Assembly (NCBI GenBank): GCA_905160935.1
Contig: CAJHZI010000646.1
Coordinates: forward strand, 372,001 to 436,000
From: Enchytraeus crypticus
Taxonomy: Eukaryota; Annelida; Clitellata; Enchytraeida; Enchytraeidae
Length of the DNA: 64,000 nt
Reading direction: 5' to 3'
Positions 35,831 to 47,844 of this stretch are shown in pieces. A program made the translations under genes and the position numbers. Below the pieces are notes generated by a model. The model had not been told where the DNA came from, ran no database searches, and saw nothing but the letters and a program-made list of their open reading frames with translations. Each line of letters starts with the position of its first letter. Position 1 is the stretch's first letter.

Positions 35831-36374
35831 CAGATCTTACCTTTTTAGCTTTATAGAACTGCATTCTTAGCCTACATGAATTAAATGATATTACTAAAGG
35901 CTAGCCGTCATTTTGTATTTCAGAGTTTAGATGTGTAAGCTAATCAGAGGCAGTGTCGTTATGGAGATTTAATGGATTTATTTGTTGAGCCGACTACCAT
36001 AACGCCACAAATAACATAATTTAAGAGCTATAGTCGCCAATGACAACATCGAGCATGTGCAGATTGCATAATTAAAAATACTTCACTCGAATTTTAGGTT
36101 ATCAGATGACATTTTAGAAAACTGCAGTAGGATTAATTTATGCCCCTGTGTGACGAGCTTGTGTATTATAAACAGGGATAGAGACAGACTGGGTGGAGAA
36201 TGGCTGCCACATGGTGCGTGGACAGAGAGAGCGAAATTAGCATTCAACTGGAGGCGAGCTTGTGGAATATTGACACTTGAGGGAAGACCTGGGATAGAGT
36301 GGGATGTGGATGACTGGCTGATCCTGATTCAGCGGCAGTGGCTTAATTACATAAACATCTGCGACATTATAATC

Positions 36375-36530
36375 ACACGTGCTTCCAACGCGCAAACACA
36401 CACACAGACAAACACTCACACAGCTACATACAAAAACTCGCACACATACAAACCAAACAAACACTTACACACATGCACACAAACACACTTATGCTAATAC
36501 ACATACACATATACAAACACTCAAACAGGG
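36375..36530. repeat. CA-rich imperfect microsatellite
   Basis: CACA and CACTCACA-type units with many changes. A second CA-rich tract at about 36680..36925 follows a SINE tail. Thr-His open frames here are artefacts. Confidence 0.85.
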
Positions 36531-36579
36531 GCACAAACATAAATATTTACATATTACAAAATATTTACATTACATCTTT

Positions 36580-36678
36580 GGTGATCTGTAGTGATGTGTG
36601 CTGTTGGGGACGTCCCTGACATCATCCCTGGATGAGGAAACGGACGTTAAACCTTTATTATTATTATTATTATTATTA
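36580..36678 (+). repeat. SINE family C tail with (TTA)n end
   Basis: GTGATCTGTAGTGATGTGTG, GGGGACGTCCCTGACATCAT, GAGGAAACGGACGTTAAACC, then (TTA)n. It lies between two CA-rich tracts. Confidence 0.82.
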
Positions 36679-36925
36679 CATAAATGTTCACACACATTAG
36701 CACAAACTCATACACAAACACTCACACGCATATACAAACACACACACACATATACACAAGCACATACGTAAATGCTTACACAAGTACTCTTCTCATATTC
36801 ACACAAAAGCATACATAATCACATACACAAACACATGCACAAATACTCATGCACATACATACAAGTGTGCTTACATTAGCAGACGTACACAACTACACAT
36901 TCATTCAACCACGTACACATACGCA

Positions 36926-37682
36926 TGGAACCATAAAGTTTCAGAAATCTGATATTTTACAAGCATAATGTAATCATATGCATGCGGGTATCATTACTAC
37001 AAAAGTGAAGGTCTGCTATCTTTTGTGTTATGCCCTGGTGCAAGACAGACAACTAAAACTTGTAGTCACGTACAAAGTCAGTAAATGCGATTTTAATTAA
37101 AAGAATTGAAACTATTGTATGGTTAAACGTTAATTTTGATAAAATTGGGAAATACATGCAAATAGATTTATTTGAAATATCTTTATAAAAGAAGAAGAAC
37201 ATGAATCAATTTTTCTCTCTAAAATATATTTTACGTTGCTTTCCTCGGTAGCTTCCAAAGGTGACTTTGTCAAACGCTTGAAATTTGTTGATGCACTATT
37301 TCCAAATTTGATGAAAACAAGGAAATATTAGAATTTTGATCTAGTTATTCCTGTAAATACTTGTTTTTATTAAGTCGAAACACAACAAGAACACCATTGA
37401 AGTTGTAGAAGTTTCTTCCTGAACATCGCTACATTCGTTCTTGGAGGTTTCCATAAAGAGTTGCAAAACATTGACCTGTAAATTTCGGATCCAAAACTTT
37501 ATCAATCTACAGCCTGAAGCGGCATACATTCTTTTTATTCATATTTTCAGAAATAAACTTTGAAATTTCAATCATTACATTTAGCTACGGTGGTCTGTAT
37601 CAACCCAAGATCCCCAGAAACTTAGAGGCATTTTTCTTCGCAATTTGTCTTATTTTACTGACTTTGATTGCTCTCCATCACA
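36926..37682. other. No gene seen
   Basis: AT-rich unique DNA without supported features. Confidence 0.5.
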
Positions 37683-38418
37683 AGTAGCATCGTAACTAGT
37701 ATCATAAGTAGCATCATAAGTAGTATCATAGGTAGCATCATAAATAGTATCATAAGTAGTATCATAGGTAGCATCATAAATAGTATCATAAGTAGTATCA
37801 TAGGTAGCATCATAAATAGTATCATAAGTAGTATCATAGGTAGCATCATAAATAGTATCATAAGTAGTATCATAGGTAGTATCATAAGTAGTATCATAGG
37901 TAGCATCATAAATAGTATCATAGGTAGTATCATAGGTAGCATCATAAGTAGTATCATAGGTAGTATCATAACTAGTATCATAAGTAGCATCATAACTAGC
38001 ATCATAACTAGTATCATAAGTAGCATCATAACTAGCATCATAACTAGCATCATAACTAGCATCATAACTAGCATCATAACTAGTATCATAACTAGCATCA
38101 TAACTAGCATCATAACTAGCATCATAACTAGCATCATAACTAGCATCATAACTAGCATCATAACTAGCATCATAACTAGCATCATAACTAGTATCATAAG
38201 TAGCATCATAACTAGCATCATAACTAGCATCATAACTAGCATCATAACTAGCATCATAACTAGCATCATAAGTAGCATCATAAGTAGCATCATAACTAGC
38301 ATCATAACTAGCATCATAACTAGCATCACAACTAGCACCACAACTAGCATCGCTATTTGCAACACTAGCATCATAACTAACATCATTACCATCGTCATAA
38401 CTGTATCATAACTATCTT
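37683..38418. repeat. 12-bp minisatellite with 36-bp higher-order units
   Basis: Units of form (A/G)(C/G)TAG(C/T)ATCAT, period 12. The first part (about 37731..37875) is built of four 36-bp triplets made of three different 12-mers. The second part is nearly uniform ACTAGCATCATA. Because 12 is divisible by 3, both strands stay open: long Ser-Ile-Ile-Thr (plus) and Met-Leu-Val-Met (minus) frames result and are not genes. Confidence 0.96.
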
Positions 38419-39679
38419 GCTGTTTCTGCACATGGTCAGAAGATGGTGTGATAAAGGTTGCATGTAAATTTGGTAAAACCATAACATATCTGCTGGGTTC
38501 AACTATTTGGACCAACTTTACATGTATTTCACATATTGTTAGCTGAACTAATTGAACGCCGTCACTGTCAATAATAGCTAATACCAATAGCTGATTAGTT
38601 AATGACACACAACTGTCATAGAATCATTTTAAAACGTCGAAATAATTCACCAGCAGTCGGTCAAAGCGGTAGAAGGATCTTAGGGTCCTCTGTGTTGAGC
38701 CGGCAGCATATCGGTGATGCCACTGGTGCGAATCAGTAGGTTCAGGTTTCAAATGTAGTACTGGTTCTGCATTGACGGGTTTTCGTTGCCGAAAACTGAC
38801 GTTAGACTAGATTTTAGACATTTTAGTTATTTTATACATTATTTTTCTGACATTACGTTATTTTGTGAATTAGCAAACACAGTTCTCTAATTCATCTCAT
38901 TACTACAACTATTCGCCTACCAGTAAAACCCGCTCTAAGGTAAAATGTAATAAAAGGATTATCTTATCCATATGATGATTAAGTACAAGTATGATTGTAC
39001 TCATTTTGAGATTCAAAGGGGTGTTGCGGCAGTCGTATATTTTCAGATTTGAGTAACATTCATGCTAACATCTTACCAATGCATTTATTGATATTATTTG
39101 TTTCTAGGCTAATCTCTACTGTGCCATTTAAATGTAAACTTTATATAGTTGTAACTTCAAATCCTGCTCAAATAAATTTAGCTACACAACAACACAACTA
39201 AAAGAAGGACTCATTAAGACTATTAATACTTCGTATTAAGTAAATATAAAGAGCTTACCGGCGCAGAGGATATTCCACCGCATGTACTCTTGTTGCACAA
39301 CTGATGTTAGTAGTTTATACGTCCGAATAATCAACTGCAAGAATTAAAATATTAAAATGGCGTTGGAATTTGTTTCAGAATTAATCCGCAGCATACTCCT
39401 GCAACCAGAAACCGAATGTAATTTGCATTCTGGAAGAAAGTGAACAGCAGTAAAGGAATCCATCATAAAATTAATATTAATTACCATTCTAAAATTTTAA
39501 TTACCATGCTATATTTGAGTAGTTAACTTTTCTGAATTAACGGTTATTTATCGTAGTCATTCGCAATTTTACTCAAGGATAACCCAAACAGAGAAACAAC
39601 CCTGGCTGGAAACGAGATACCCATTCAAGTGGCATAGCATCTAAAACATGAGGACTAAATACAAACTATGGTTACTACA
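38419..39679. other. No gene seen; weak tRNA-like SINE relic
   Basis: At about 38685..38812 GGTTCAGGTTTCAAATG resembles a B box and GAAAACTGACGTTAGAC a SINE tail, so an old SINE on the plus strand is likely. The rest is AT-rich without features. Confidence 0.4.
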
Positions 39680-39767
39680 CCCACTCATATGGGGAATGAA
39701 GAGGAAAGCGGAAGACAGAGAAGAATGGAGGCGTTATATACCATGGACCTACCATTATGCAGTGCAC

Positions 39768-39771
<4 letters not shown>
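39680..39771 (+). pseudogene. LINE 3' end relic (short)
   Basis: Only the last 90 bp of the LINE family: GGGAATGAAGAGGAAAGCGG, AGACAGAGAAGAATGGAGGC, ending CAGTGCACTAAGAGAGAG and continuing as (GA)n to about 39802. Confidence 0.7.
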
Positions 39772-39806
<35 letters not shown>

Positions 39807-40121
39807 TAGAGAAAGAGAAACTAAACACTGTCCGAGGTAACTCACATATAGCTGAACTCAATTAATAAATTGTTACACAACATGAAGGCTTATAAGACAT
39901 AACTTCTCTTTCTCTGTATTAGCGTTTGGAAAGAGCTGACCCATATTTCATATTTCTACTCATTACTTTATTCACGCTCTATCATGAGCACTCGCTACAA
40001 AGTCTAAGCCTTATGGATAAATAACAAGCCTACTTATCTCTATCTGAACCCTAGAACTGAAAAGGTTCGTATAGTTTGTAGAGGTCAAGACTCCACACGG
40101 AAAAACCAAAACATGTAAAAA

Positions 40122-40254
40122 AGCTGGTAAAGCTTGTGTTAACGTCAGTTTCCTCACTCGAAAGCGATGTCAGTGACTAGAGAGCCCAGGGTTTGAACCC
40201 CGCACATACTGATCCGCGGTCGAATATCTTACCGGCATCGCCACTGGCTCCAGA
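40122..40254 (-). repeat. tRNA-derived SINE, family A
   Basis: Full-length minus-strand copy with GGAGCCAGTGGCGATGCCGG, B box GGGGTTCAAACCC and tail GAGGAAACTGACGTTAAC. Confidence 0.85.
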
Positions 40255-40734
40255 CAAGGACCGTCAAATTGTAAATTACATAATAAATGAAATAAAATAA
40301 ATATCATGAGCTGAGAAGAAGTGTTAAAATAAACGTTAGTTCCATAAACTGTAGGATTCAGTAGAGTCGATTTTAGACGAGATATAAAATTCTACCTCAG
40401 AGATATATGAAAATCAGCAATGAATTACGAACTTTACACGATATCCTATTGAATGTACAGTAGTATAATTAATTATTGAAAATCTCAATTAAGAAAATGT
40501 TGCAGTTTACTACTTCAAAGCAACAACAACAACATGAATGTACGCAACTACATCAATCGCCTAATCATCTAGAGTTCTAATTTAAATCGTCATACTCCGA
40601 TCATTGTAAAGATCAGATTTATCTATAAGAGCCACGACAGAGAACTATCGGCTCTCATTACCTACAACTTTAAACCACTACACGTTGATACGATCAACAC
40701 AACAATCGCTGTCTACGGCCGTACGTACATCAAC

Positions 40735-40870
40735 ACGGCTGCAACTAACTACGAGAGCTGAGCGAGAGATGAGCCTAGCGGCACGGGGCAGGGGATGGGC
40801 TAGGCCGCGGCCAGGCACTAGGGCAGAGCGATGGCTAGGCTGGGAGCCTGACGGGACCCTGTCTGATTAA
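40735..40870. other. GC-rich island of unknown role
   Basis: An abrupt GC- and purine-rich stretch (GGCACGGGGCAGGGGATGGG, CCGCGGCCAGGCAC) in strongly AT-rich surroundings. A 61-aa open frame covers it but is Arg-rich and unlike any family I know. Could be a promoter, an exon or imported sequence. Confidence 0.3.
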
Positions 40871-41931
40871 ACTGACATTGATTGAATGGAGCCAACGCAT
40901 CATCTCTTAAGCATCACAATGATTCACCTCCACCCCCTCTTTCCAGTCAAGGTTCCTGGAAAAGGGTGGGTTGATTCGAAACCCATTGTAGAAATGTTGC
41001 ACACATATCTAATTTAGGTTTGTAATTGTAAATATTCATTGTACATCGGTACAAACTTAGAGAGAATTTTCTCTAATGATCATTTAAGTCGCAGATTAAT
41101 AAATATATGAATTTATTTATTTAGTATTTAGTATTTAGTATCGTTTATTTGTTCATCACAGCGCAGATTATACAAACAATAGGAATGCGCATGTAGTTAG
41201 ATAAACAAATAACAATACGAAAGATGATACCATAAAGGAGCCATAGCTCTGTTCGGTAATACCATAATTAGCAGCTAAAACAGAGTCTACTAAGTCTGAA
41301 ATACAAAAAATTATATTACATTACTAATTACAGTAAAACCGTTGGTATCCATACAATTGAACATTTTAAAATCAGGAAATGGCCAGACACTGGCAAGTGA
41401 AACTCAAAATAAATTTAAAAAACATCTCTAAATTATTACAAATTAAATAAGTAAACTAAGTTCATATTTCTAAATAGAAAAAAAACTATTTAAATTTATT
41501 TTAAATTTATTTTAAATTTATTTTAAATTTATTTTAAATTTATTTTAAATTTATTAATTAGTAGCTTTATTAATTGGTAGATTGATTTTATTAATATCTA
41601 AATAAAAGAAGATTATTAAGAAGAAGACAGAAGAATATATCTATGAAAGATAATAAGATTTGTCTTCTCCATTCCTTTTCCTCCCAACCTACTTTCTCCG
41701 ATTTACTCCACACAAACTGCGACTTTCATTTCTCTATTTCAGTCCAGTTATTGTTCACAATAATAACGGTAATTTTTCATTGAAACAGCGAATTATCGCG
41801 CAGTGCAATGGAACATTCATAACAATAGCTTAAAGCAAAAGCACAATCAAAAGCAATATCCTGGAATATTTATAATAATAGCTTGAAGCAAAAGCATAAT
41901 CCAAATGATGAAGCGGGAGATTCATAACAGC
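40871..41931. other. No gene seen; 11-bp AT tandem repeat
   Basis: Contains (TTATTTTAAAT)n, about six units, at 41490..41557. Otherwise AT-rich without supported features. Confidence 0.55.
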
Positions 41932-41995
41932 TGCTAAAGCTATTGTTAACGTCAGTTTTCTAACTCGAAAGCGATGTCAGTGACGGGAGAGCCCA
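41932..41995 (-). repeat. SINE family A tail fragment
   Basis: Only the 3' half remains: GGGCTCTCCCGTCACTGACA, TCGCTTTCGAGTTAG and GTTAAC on the minus strand. Confidence 0.65.
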
Positions 41996-42024
41996 TAATA
42001 ATAACTTAAAGCATTATTAAAAGC

Positions 42025-42165
42025 TTAGCTGAGCCTGTGGCGTTATCGGTTAGTTTTCCGACGGCGGATCAAAAAGTGCCAGGTTCACATCCTAGTCTGG
42101 CCCGTCAACCATATCATTCATTGGGAAGAAAAGGACGTTAATATGAGCCTCTGTAGCCTTTACTT
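42025..42165 (+). repeat. tRNA-like SINE, diverged family A
   Basis: GAGCCTGTGGCGTTATCGGT (A box side), GACGGCGGATC, B box-like CAGGTTCACATCC, CTGGCCCGTCAACCATATCA, then AAAAGGACGTTAATATGAGC. The following GAGACGTCCCTGACATCGGC (42210..42231) is shared with families C and E. Confidence 0.7.
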
Positions 42166-42323
42166 TAAGACCCGTGATGTTTGCGTAGACTAGAGAAGAT
42201 CTAATGGAGACGTCCCTGACATCGGCTCATAGAACCTCTCAGTATTGTATTACTGCTCAAATTACTCTTAATACTAGTAGGCCTATACCAGTACTTTCAA
42301 TACTAGTATGCTTAGTATAGGTA

Positions 42324-42464
42324 AAAGCTAAAGCTAAAAAAGTTAAGGTTAACGTCAGTTTCCTCGCTCGAAAGCGATGTCAGTGACGGGCGAGCCCAGG
42401 ATTTGAACCCACACCTACTGATCCGCGGTCGAGTACCTTACCGACTTCGCTACTGGCTCCAGCC
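42324..42464 (-). repeat. tRNA-derived SINE, family A
   Basis: Minus-strand copy complete from GGCTGGAGCCAGTAGCGAAG to GTTAACCTTAAC. All SINE blocks are well kept, so it is one of the youngest-looking copies. Confidence 0.87.
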
Positions 42465-43095
42465 ATAAGTATCATAAGTATATGAAGGCTTATTAATATT
42501 TCTCATAGTATAAGTATCCTAAGTACTATTACAAGCAGTTTTGGCACTCTCAGCATAGCTAATTATAAATGTACTACTTGTACAAACAATACTAATCCAT
42601 CCAGTATAAGTTTGCTAAATACAAATTCGATTAGTTCAATTACACTTAGAATAAGTATCCTATAAGTTTACTAAGGTACTCTCAGTATACGTATGGTACT
42701 AACACAATCAGTACTATTAGTACTATAATTTACTACTAGTACTTTAAAAAAAATTATAACAATTTAGAACTGTCACAGAAAGTGTGAGTTTTGTATAGGT
42801 CATGCTATTTGTTTAAAAACGCAAATCACTCGTTATGACTCCTTCATTCGTGCTGAGCTATAAATGCTCATGACCATATATCGATGATACTCTATCACTT
42901 CGTATTGAGCTATAGATCTGCATATAACAATACATCGATGATACTCTTTCTCTTCGTATATGAAATCATTATCACTCTCTTTCTCTTTCTTTTTAAAAAT
43001 AGAAGGTGATTGACTTTAATAGATCGGAATGATTATTAATCAACCCACAGCACTGCCATGCTTAAAGAGAACTGCAACTACTGATTTCAGAGAAT

Positions 43096-43127
<32 letters not shown>

Positions 43128-43180
43128 TGAGTGAGTGAGTGAGAATAGAGAGAAAGAGAGTGCGAGAGAGAGAGAGAGAT
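43096..43180. repeat. (GA)n microsatellite with GAGT run
   Basis: GA repeats broken by a short (GAGT)n run, then further GA. Similar GA-rich tracts follow at 43335..43500, 45742..45772 and 46852..46970. Confidence 0.92.
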
Positions 43181-43326
43181 GGAAAGGCTGGATTGATGGA
43201 GAACTGAGAGAGCATGGGTATTGGAATTAAATGCAAAACTGATTGGAAGATTCAGAATATAGAATCATAGGGATAAACAGTAAACAATAACATAGGACTG
43301 GCCAATATGAAAAGCACAAATACTCT

Positions 43327-43334
<8 letters not shown>

Positions 43335-43366
<32 letters not shown>

Positions 43367-43505
43367 AAGATAGAGAGAGAAAAATATAGCCAGAGACAGA
43401 GAGAGATAGAGAGAGAGAGGGGGAAATAGAGAGACAGCCCCAGAGACAGAGAGAAGACAGAGAGGCAGAGACAGAGATACAGACAGACAGATAGACAGAC
43501 AGACA
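43335..43505. repeat. GA-rich tract
   Basis: (GA)n with AGACAGACAGATAGAC at the right end. The minus-strand Ser-Leu open frame over it is an artefact. Confidence 0.9.
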
Positions 43506-43637
43506 GAATAAGAAAGGGAGAGAAATAGCGAGAAATAGAGAGATAGTGAAAGAGATAAAAGAGATATAAAATCATAAACCGGAGATACAAAAGTGAGACA
43601 GTAGTTATTAAAAGCGACAGAATCAAAGGAACAGAAT

Positions 43638-43772
43638 GAGAATTTTATTAATAAGATAATTAATAATTAATTAATAAGATAATTAATGAACTGAATTAAT
43701 AAGATAATTAATAATTAATTAATAAGATAATTAATGGACTGAATTAATAAGATAATTAATAATTAATTAACA
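43638..43772. repeat. AT-rich tandem repeat, about 54-bp period
   Basis: The phrases AATTAATAAGATAATTAATA and ATTAATTAATAAGATAATTA alternate with GAACTGAATTAATAAG or GGACTGAATTAATAAG. There are about 2.5 copies, rich in TAAT/ATTA homeodomain-core motifs. Confidence 0.8.
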
Positions 43773-43839
43773 ATAAAAAAAACAAAAATTTGTGAAGGAA
43801 CGAGGAAAGAATCAGAAGTGGGGGGGGGGGCCGTGGACA

Positions 43840-44340
43840 AAGAACATTTAATATGCGGCACACGGTCAGAAGCAACATTATCGACATCACATCTCGACAT
43901 CAACTGACACTTTGAGACGATATCGGCGCCTGTACGGTGCTACCACGTCTACTACAATATCCACAACGTCATCCCATATCGGCTTATTAAATCTTCATGG
44001 ATGCGAGTGTGACGTATCCAGTCGAGTTTTTAAACAACCTGCAAACTTATCGACTCATCCGATCAATGGTTTCGACACCAGAAAGTTCGTGTCGCATTAA
44101 ATATTAACCGCCGCGCAAACACTTAAGTCACACAATTTCATCATTTGCCATCGAGAAGTGGAAAGAATGCTTCGCATCTCCTAAACGCAATCCCCCGGGG
44201 ATTCTTCAACATACTTGAAGCGCTTATTAGCTGCTGCAGCAGCAAACCAGTTCAATATCTCTGAAACGAACATAACGACCGCAATTACGCAGACAAACTG
44301 ATACCGCCGTCCGTGACAATATCGTATAACGTAAGGATAA
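43840..44340. promoter_or_regulatory. Unique CpG-containing block, role unknown
   Basis: About 500 bp with much more GC and CpG than its flanks (CGATATCGGCGCCTGTACGG, TTAACCGCCGCGCAAACAC, ATACCGCCGTCCGTGAC) and no repeat match. A 62-aa open frame (43912..44100) is Ser/Thr-rich and not recognised. It might be a distal enhancer, promoter or non-coding exon in the Hox3 upstream desert. Confidence 0.25.
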
Positions 44341-44464
44341 ACTAAGAAGAAGAGTAAAGAATAAATGTTTATATGTATATTCGAAGAGAATATACAGAAA
44401 TAAGTTCGAGTATTTACATTACAGCGTGTTTATTTAAAACATTTCTCTATTATATTTATTGCAC

Positions 44465-44519
44465 GGACATCGCTTTCAAGTGAGAAAACTGATGATTAGC
44501 ATTAGCATTACCAGTTTTA
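44465..44519 (+). repeat. SINE family A tail fragment
   Basis: GACATCGCTTTCAAGTGAGA, then AAACTGATG and TTAGCATTACCAG. Head absent. Confidence 0.6.
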
Positions 44520-44539
44520 TCAATAAGTAATTTCATAAA

Positions 44540-44742
44540 CCCATCTCTTTTCGCCATAGGTCTAAATTTTGACCCGTTTGCCCTGAATTATGGACTTGCA
44601 CTATTTTAATCTCGCTTTCTCTTGTGCTCTCTGTGTGCTCAGTGGTCATCATGTGGTGTTTTGGAGCCTGTTTGTGTACAGTCTGCAAGAGACGTCCCTG
44701 ACATTGCCTTATGGTGAGGAACCGGATGTTAAATTCTTATTG
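44540..44742 (+). repeat. SINE-like family E
   Basis: Starts CCCATCTCTTTTCGCCATAG and includes TCTCGCTTTCTCTTGTGCTC and GTGTACAGTCTGCAAGAGAC. It ends GAGGAACCGGATGTTAAATT with an ATTGATTG tail. The copy at 63030..63235 (minus) matches from end to end. Confidence 0.78.
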
Positions 44743-46020
44743 ATTGATATGTAACTATTAAATAATGTTATTTATTAAATTAAGTATTGTCTTCGTAAAT
44801 AAAATGTTATAATATTAAGAATAATATTAATTTAACATAAATATTATTAATATTACTATACCATAATCATAATTATTAATAAAAATAAAATAAATTTTAT
44901 TTATTAAATTTATTTAAATATTTAATAAATGAAACTCTAACATTCATCCAAATGTGTTTTCAATTGAACATAACTACATGTACATCGTAAATACTATATA
45001 TTGCTAAAATTTCAATTATGTGAATGATTGCGAGGAATAGGGGATGAAAGGAAAGCAGAAGAAGATGAAAGGAGGCAGAGATCGTCAAGAAGCAGTCGTC
45101 TGTTGCCAGTCATCAACTGTCTTAACACAAACAAACTTCACACGTTCCAAGCTTGTTTGTGATATTGGAATACATTATGGAAATAACATTGGAGAAATAA
45201 ATAAATAGCAAATAGACTTATTTAAATAGTTGTAGAGACTCGAGATTGCTGGAGAAGTAAATAGTGTGCACAAGAGAAATGAACAAATAGCGTTCCCAGA
45301 AGAAACATAAATACTAAATTAGAAATTAATTAAATATAGCTCACTAGATATTACGAATATCACACGACAAAAGTAAATGAAGTTGATGAAGTGACCAAAT
45401 AGCGTTCAAAGACAAAGTAGATAAAATAGCATTATATATACAACTAATGAATAGTATTCCCGTATCACGGGCTAACTATAATGCAGTTATGAAAAAAGTT
45501 AAAACTACAGTAATGTGATTATAGGAAAAATAATTCATTGATCAAGAACGTTTAATTGAAAGATCATAAACATGATTAAATAAACGAAAAAGAAAATGGT
45601 ACACGTCCCAGGTGAAAACCTACATGTGAAAAGTAAGATAGATATGGTGCGCCCTCTCTTGAGTGACAACTTTCCTGGTGAAGAGCTTGCACGTAGATTA
45701 GAAGAGAGACGTATTCTTTTGACCAATAAATTATGAGTACGACAGAGAGAGAAATGGAGAGAGGGGGGGGGGGAGAGTGATATAGAGAAAAGTGCGCACC
45801 TGTGCTTTTATATTACTGAATAAAAAAGAGATTAATAAAGAAAAATAGATAAATGCTAGCAGATGAATTTCCACGATTTTACTACTATTCTGTTTGACAT
45901 TTCATTATAAACGTAGAACTTAGATGAATGTCTTAACTCGAGTGGTCTCTAATCATTAGGATTCCTCTTCTGGCTCAATAAAAGTTAACACGCATTATAG
46001 TGAAATGATCAACTATGTTT
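44743..46020. other. No gene seen
   Basis: Very AT-rich to about 45000, then unique AT-rich DNA. An (GA)n plus G-run lies at 45742..45775. Nothing else supported. Confidence 0.5.
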
Positions 46021-46210
46021 ATATCTATCACTCTAAATACCACATGTTTAAACCGTTAGGCAATTTAGACTATTCTCCGTATAACCAGTCCAGTGAATGT
46101 CCGAGATTTTACTCTCAGATCAGCGCGACTGGGATTCGAACCCACGAGAGTTCAATTCACCTCAGGATTCGTCATTTAAAACTTCATGACAATACATTAT
46201 CCTAGTTGCT
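46021..46210 (-). repeat. tRNA-derived SINE, family B
   Basis: Minus-strand partner of the copy at 6053..6240, with B box GGGTTCGAATCCC, the CTCTCGTGGG region, ATGAAGTTTTAAATGACGAA and the body ending TAAACATGTGGTATTTAGAG. The shared length of about 185 bp defines the family. Confidence 0.82.
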
Positions 46211-46334
46211 CAAAGTCGGTCTTTGAAAGGAGGTGGGCAACGTTAACATACAGTCGAACAAACTATCATTAGTATTCAGCAAAATTCCGGTTCTGGGGAC
46301 ATATTCATACTCAGGAGTCAGAAATGAGCTTTTA

Positions 46335-46425
46335 GCATGGTTGGCATGTATTGAGAACGACTCAGTAGGCGCAGGATTCAAATCCAGTGCTTTTACTATC
46401 TAGGAAAGATAACGACGTTAAGTCG
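46335..46425 (+). repeat. tRNA-like SINE relic
   Basis: GGTTGGCATGTATTGAGAAC, CGACTCAGTAGGCGCAGGAT, B box-like GGATTCAAATCCA and tail AACGACGTTAAG. Confidence 0.5.
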
Positions 46426-46851
46426 TCATTAACCCTTCAATGTCTTCTTTCAGTTTTTCACGAGAGGAATTGGTAAACCAATCAACAAGTCGATCCCATC
46501 TAAGGCTTAATTTAAACAAGCCATTGTGTAGACTTTAGCTAGGAAAAAATTAACAAGTTTGACAATTTTCCATTGTCTTCCTCTGGTATTATTTAGAAGC
46601 GTCTACGGCACATTTGGTCTTTGCTTCTGTTAGCCGTAAAGAGCTCAAGGGAATAATGATAACAGCAAAAATGGAAGAGATATCATGTGTTCCCGAGCGA
46701 ATGCGCAATTTACTGAGCGAAAACGAGAAATTATTTGTAACGCGTTAGACGCTTGGTGGCTTCAGTAATAACTGCTGAATGGTCATAATTATCTGCAGCA
46801 GTTTGTAGGCGTTGTCGGCTGTCAGCTTCAGCATCAACGGTGAGATGAAAG

Positions 46852-46869
46852 AGAGAGAGAGAGAGATAT

Positions 46870-46954
<85 letters not shown>

Positions 46955-46972
46955 GAGAGTCAGAGAGACAAA
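46852..46972. repeat. (GA)n / (GATA)n microsatellite
   Basis: GA runs interrupted by ATAGATAGATA. The minus-strand Ser-Leu frame is an artefact. Confidence 0.93.
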
Positions 46973-47124
46973 TATAAGCATGAAGACAAATGAACGAGAA
47001 GGAACAGCGTGAAAGGTGATAATAGAAATGAAAAGAGGATTGTTTTCAGTGAATGGAAGTTTTTAGACATTTATTTTCAAAAAATCGTTTTGAGGGATCA
47101 CGAAGACACATGTTCAAACTAAAG

Positions 47125-47225
47125 TCAAGTTTAACGTCAGTTTCTTGTTTCACAAGCATGCCACCGACAGAGTGACAGCGTACTAGAATTCGAACTCCCT
47201 ATACTTATCTTTAGTCAAATGAATT
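47125..47225 (-). repeat. tRNA-like SINE relic
   Basis: On the plus strand AAGTTTAACGTCAGTTTCTT is the reversed tail, followed by AGAATTCGAACTCCC, a reversed B box. Diverged from the other families. Confidence 0.5.
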
Positions 47226-47557
47226 AGCGACACTCTGTTAGTTAACCATAATGAGTTTCAATTCAAATAGTAGCTATTTCTTGATCAAGTTTTTGAGATA
47301 TGAGTAATCTATTGACACATTTCTAGACTAATTTATTCGTTTTAGAATGAAAAATTCATAGAACATATATCAAAAGTAACGCTAATAACGTAAGACTCTC
47401 ACTAAGCGATCAGAAGAACGTATTACATGGGCTTTTGGTTTCTTTCATATTGGGAATAAGCTTGTGTAATTAGCAGGCTAAGAAATTTTCATCGCAATGA
47501 CATTTAAGAAGGATTCTGTTTAAAATGCAGAAAAACTTCAATCATTTAAGATAATAA

Positions 47558-47564
47558 TAGATAG

Positions 47565-47607
<43 letters not shown>

Positions 47608-47608
47608 A
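47558..47608. repeat. (GATA)n then (GA)n microsatellite
   Basis: ATAGATAGATAGATAG passing directly into GAGAGAGA. Confidence 0.93.
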
Positions 47609-47844
47609 CCATGATCATTTATTTGTAACTGAATCAAATTTTCTGCCTGCCGATTTCCATTGACAGACAGAAACATCATCTATTGTGTATTGTTTTATTC
47701 ATAATAAAGCTAACATAGCTATCTTGTGCCTAAATCGTCTTTTGTGCAGCATAGGCTTCTTATTTACGGTGTTGTGTCCGGGACACTAAAGAATAAACCA
47801 ATCATAAACTGCACTTGCCGCAATACACGGCTGAGCAATTTCTG

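Noticed and set aside
37480..37500. TTCGGATCC as a mir-10 remnant
   Set aside because: Only a short part resembles the mature mir-10 sequence and no foldback is present. The similar word at about 7070 also fails.
37655..38608. 317-aa minus and 247-aa plus open frames
   Set aside because: Both arise from the same 12-bp minisatellite, whose period is a multiple of three.
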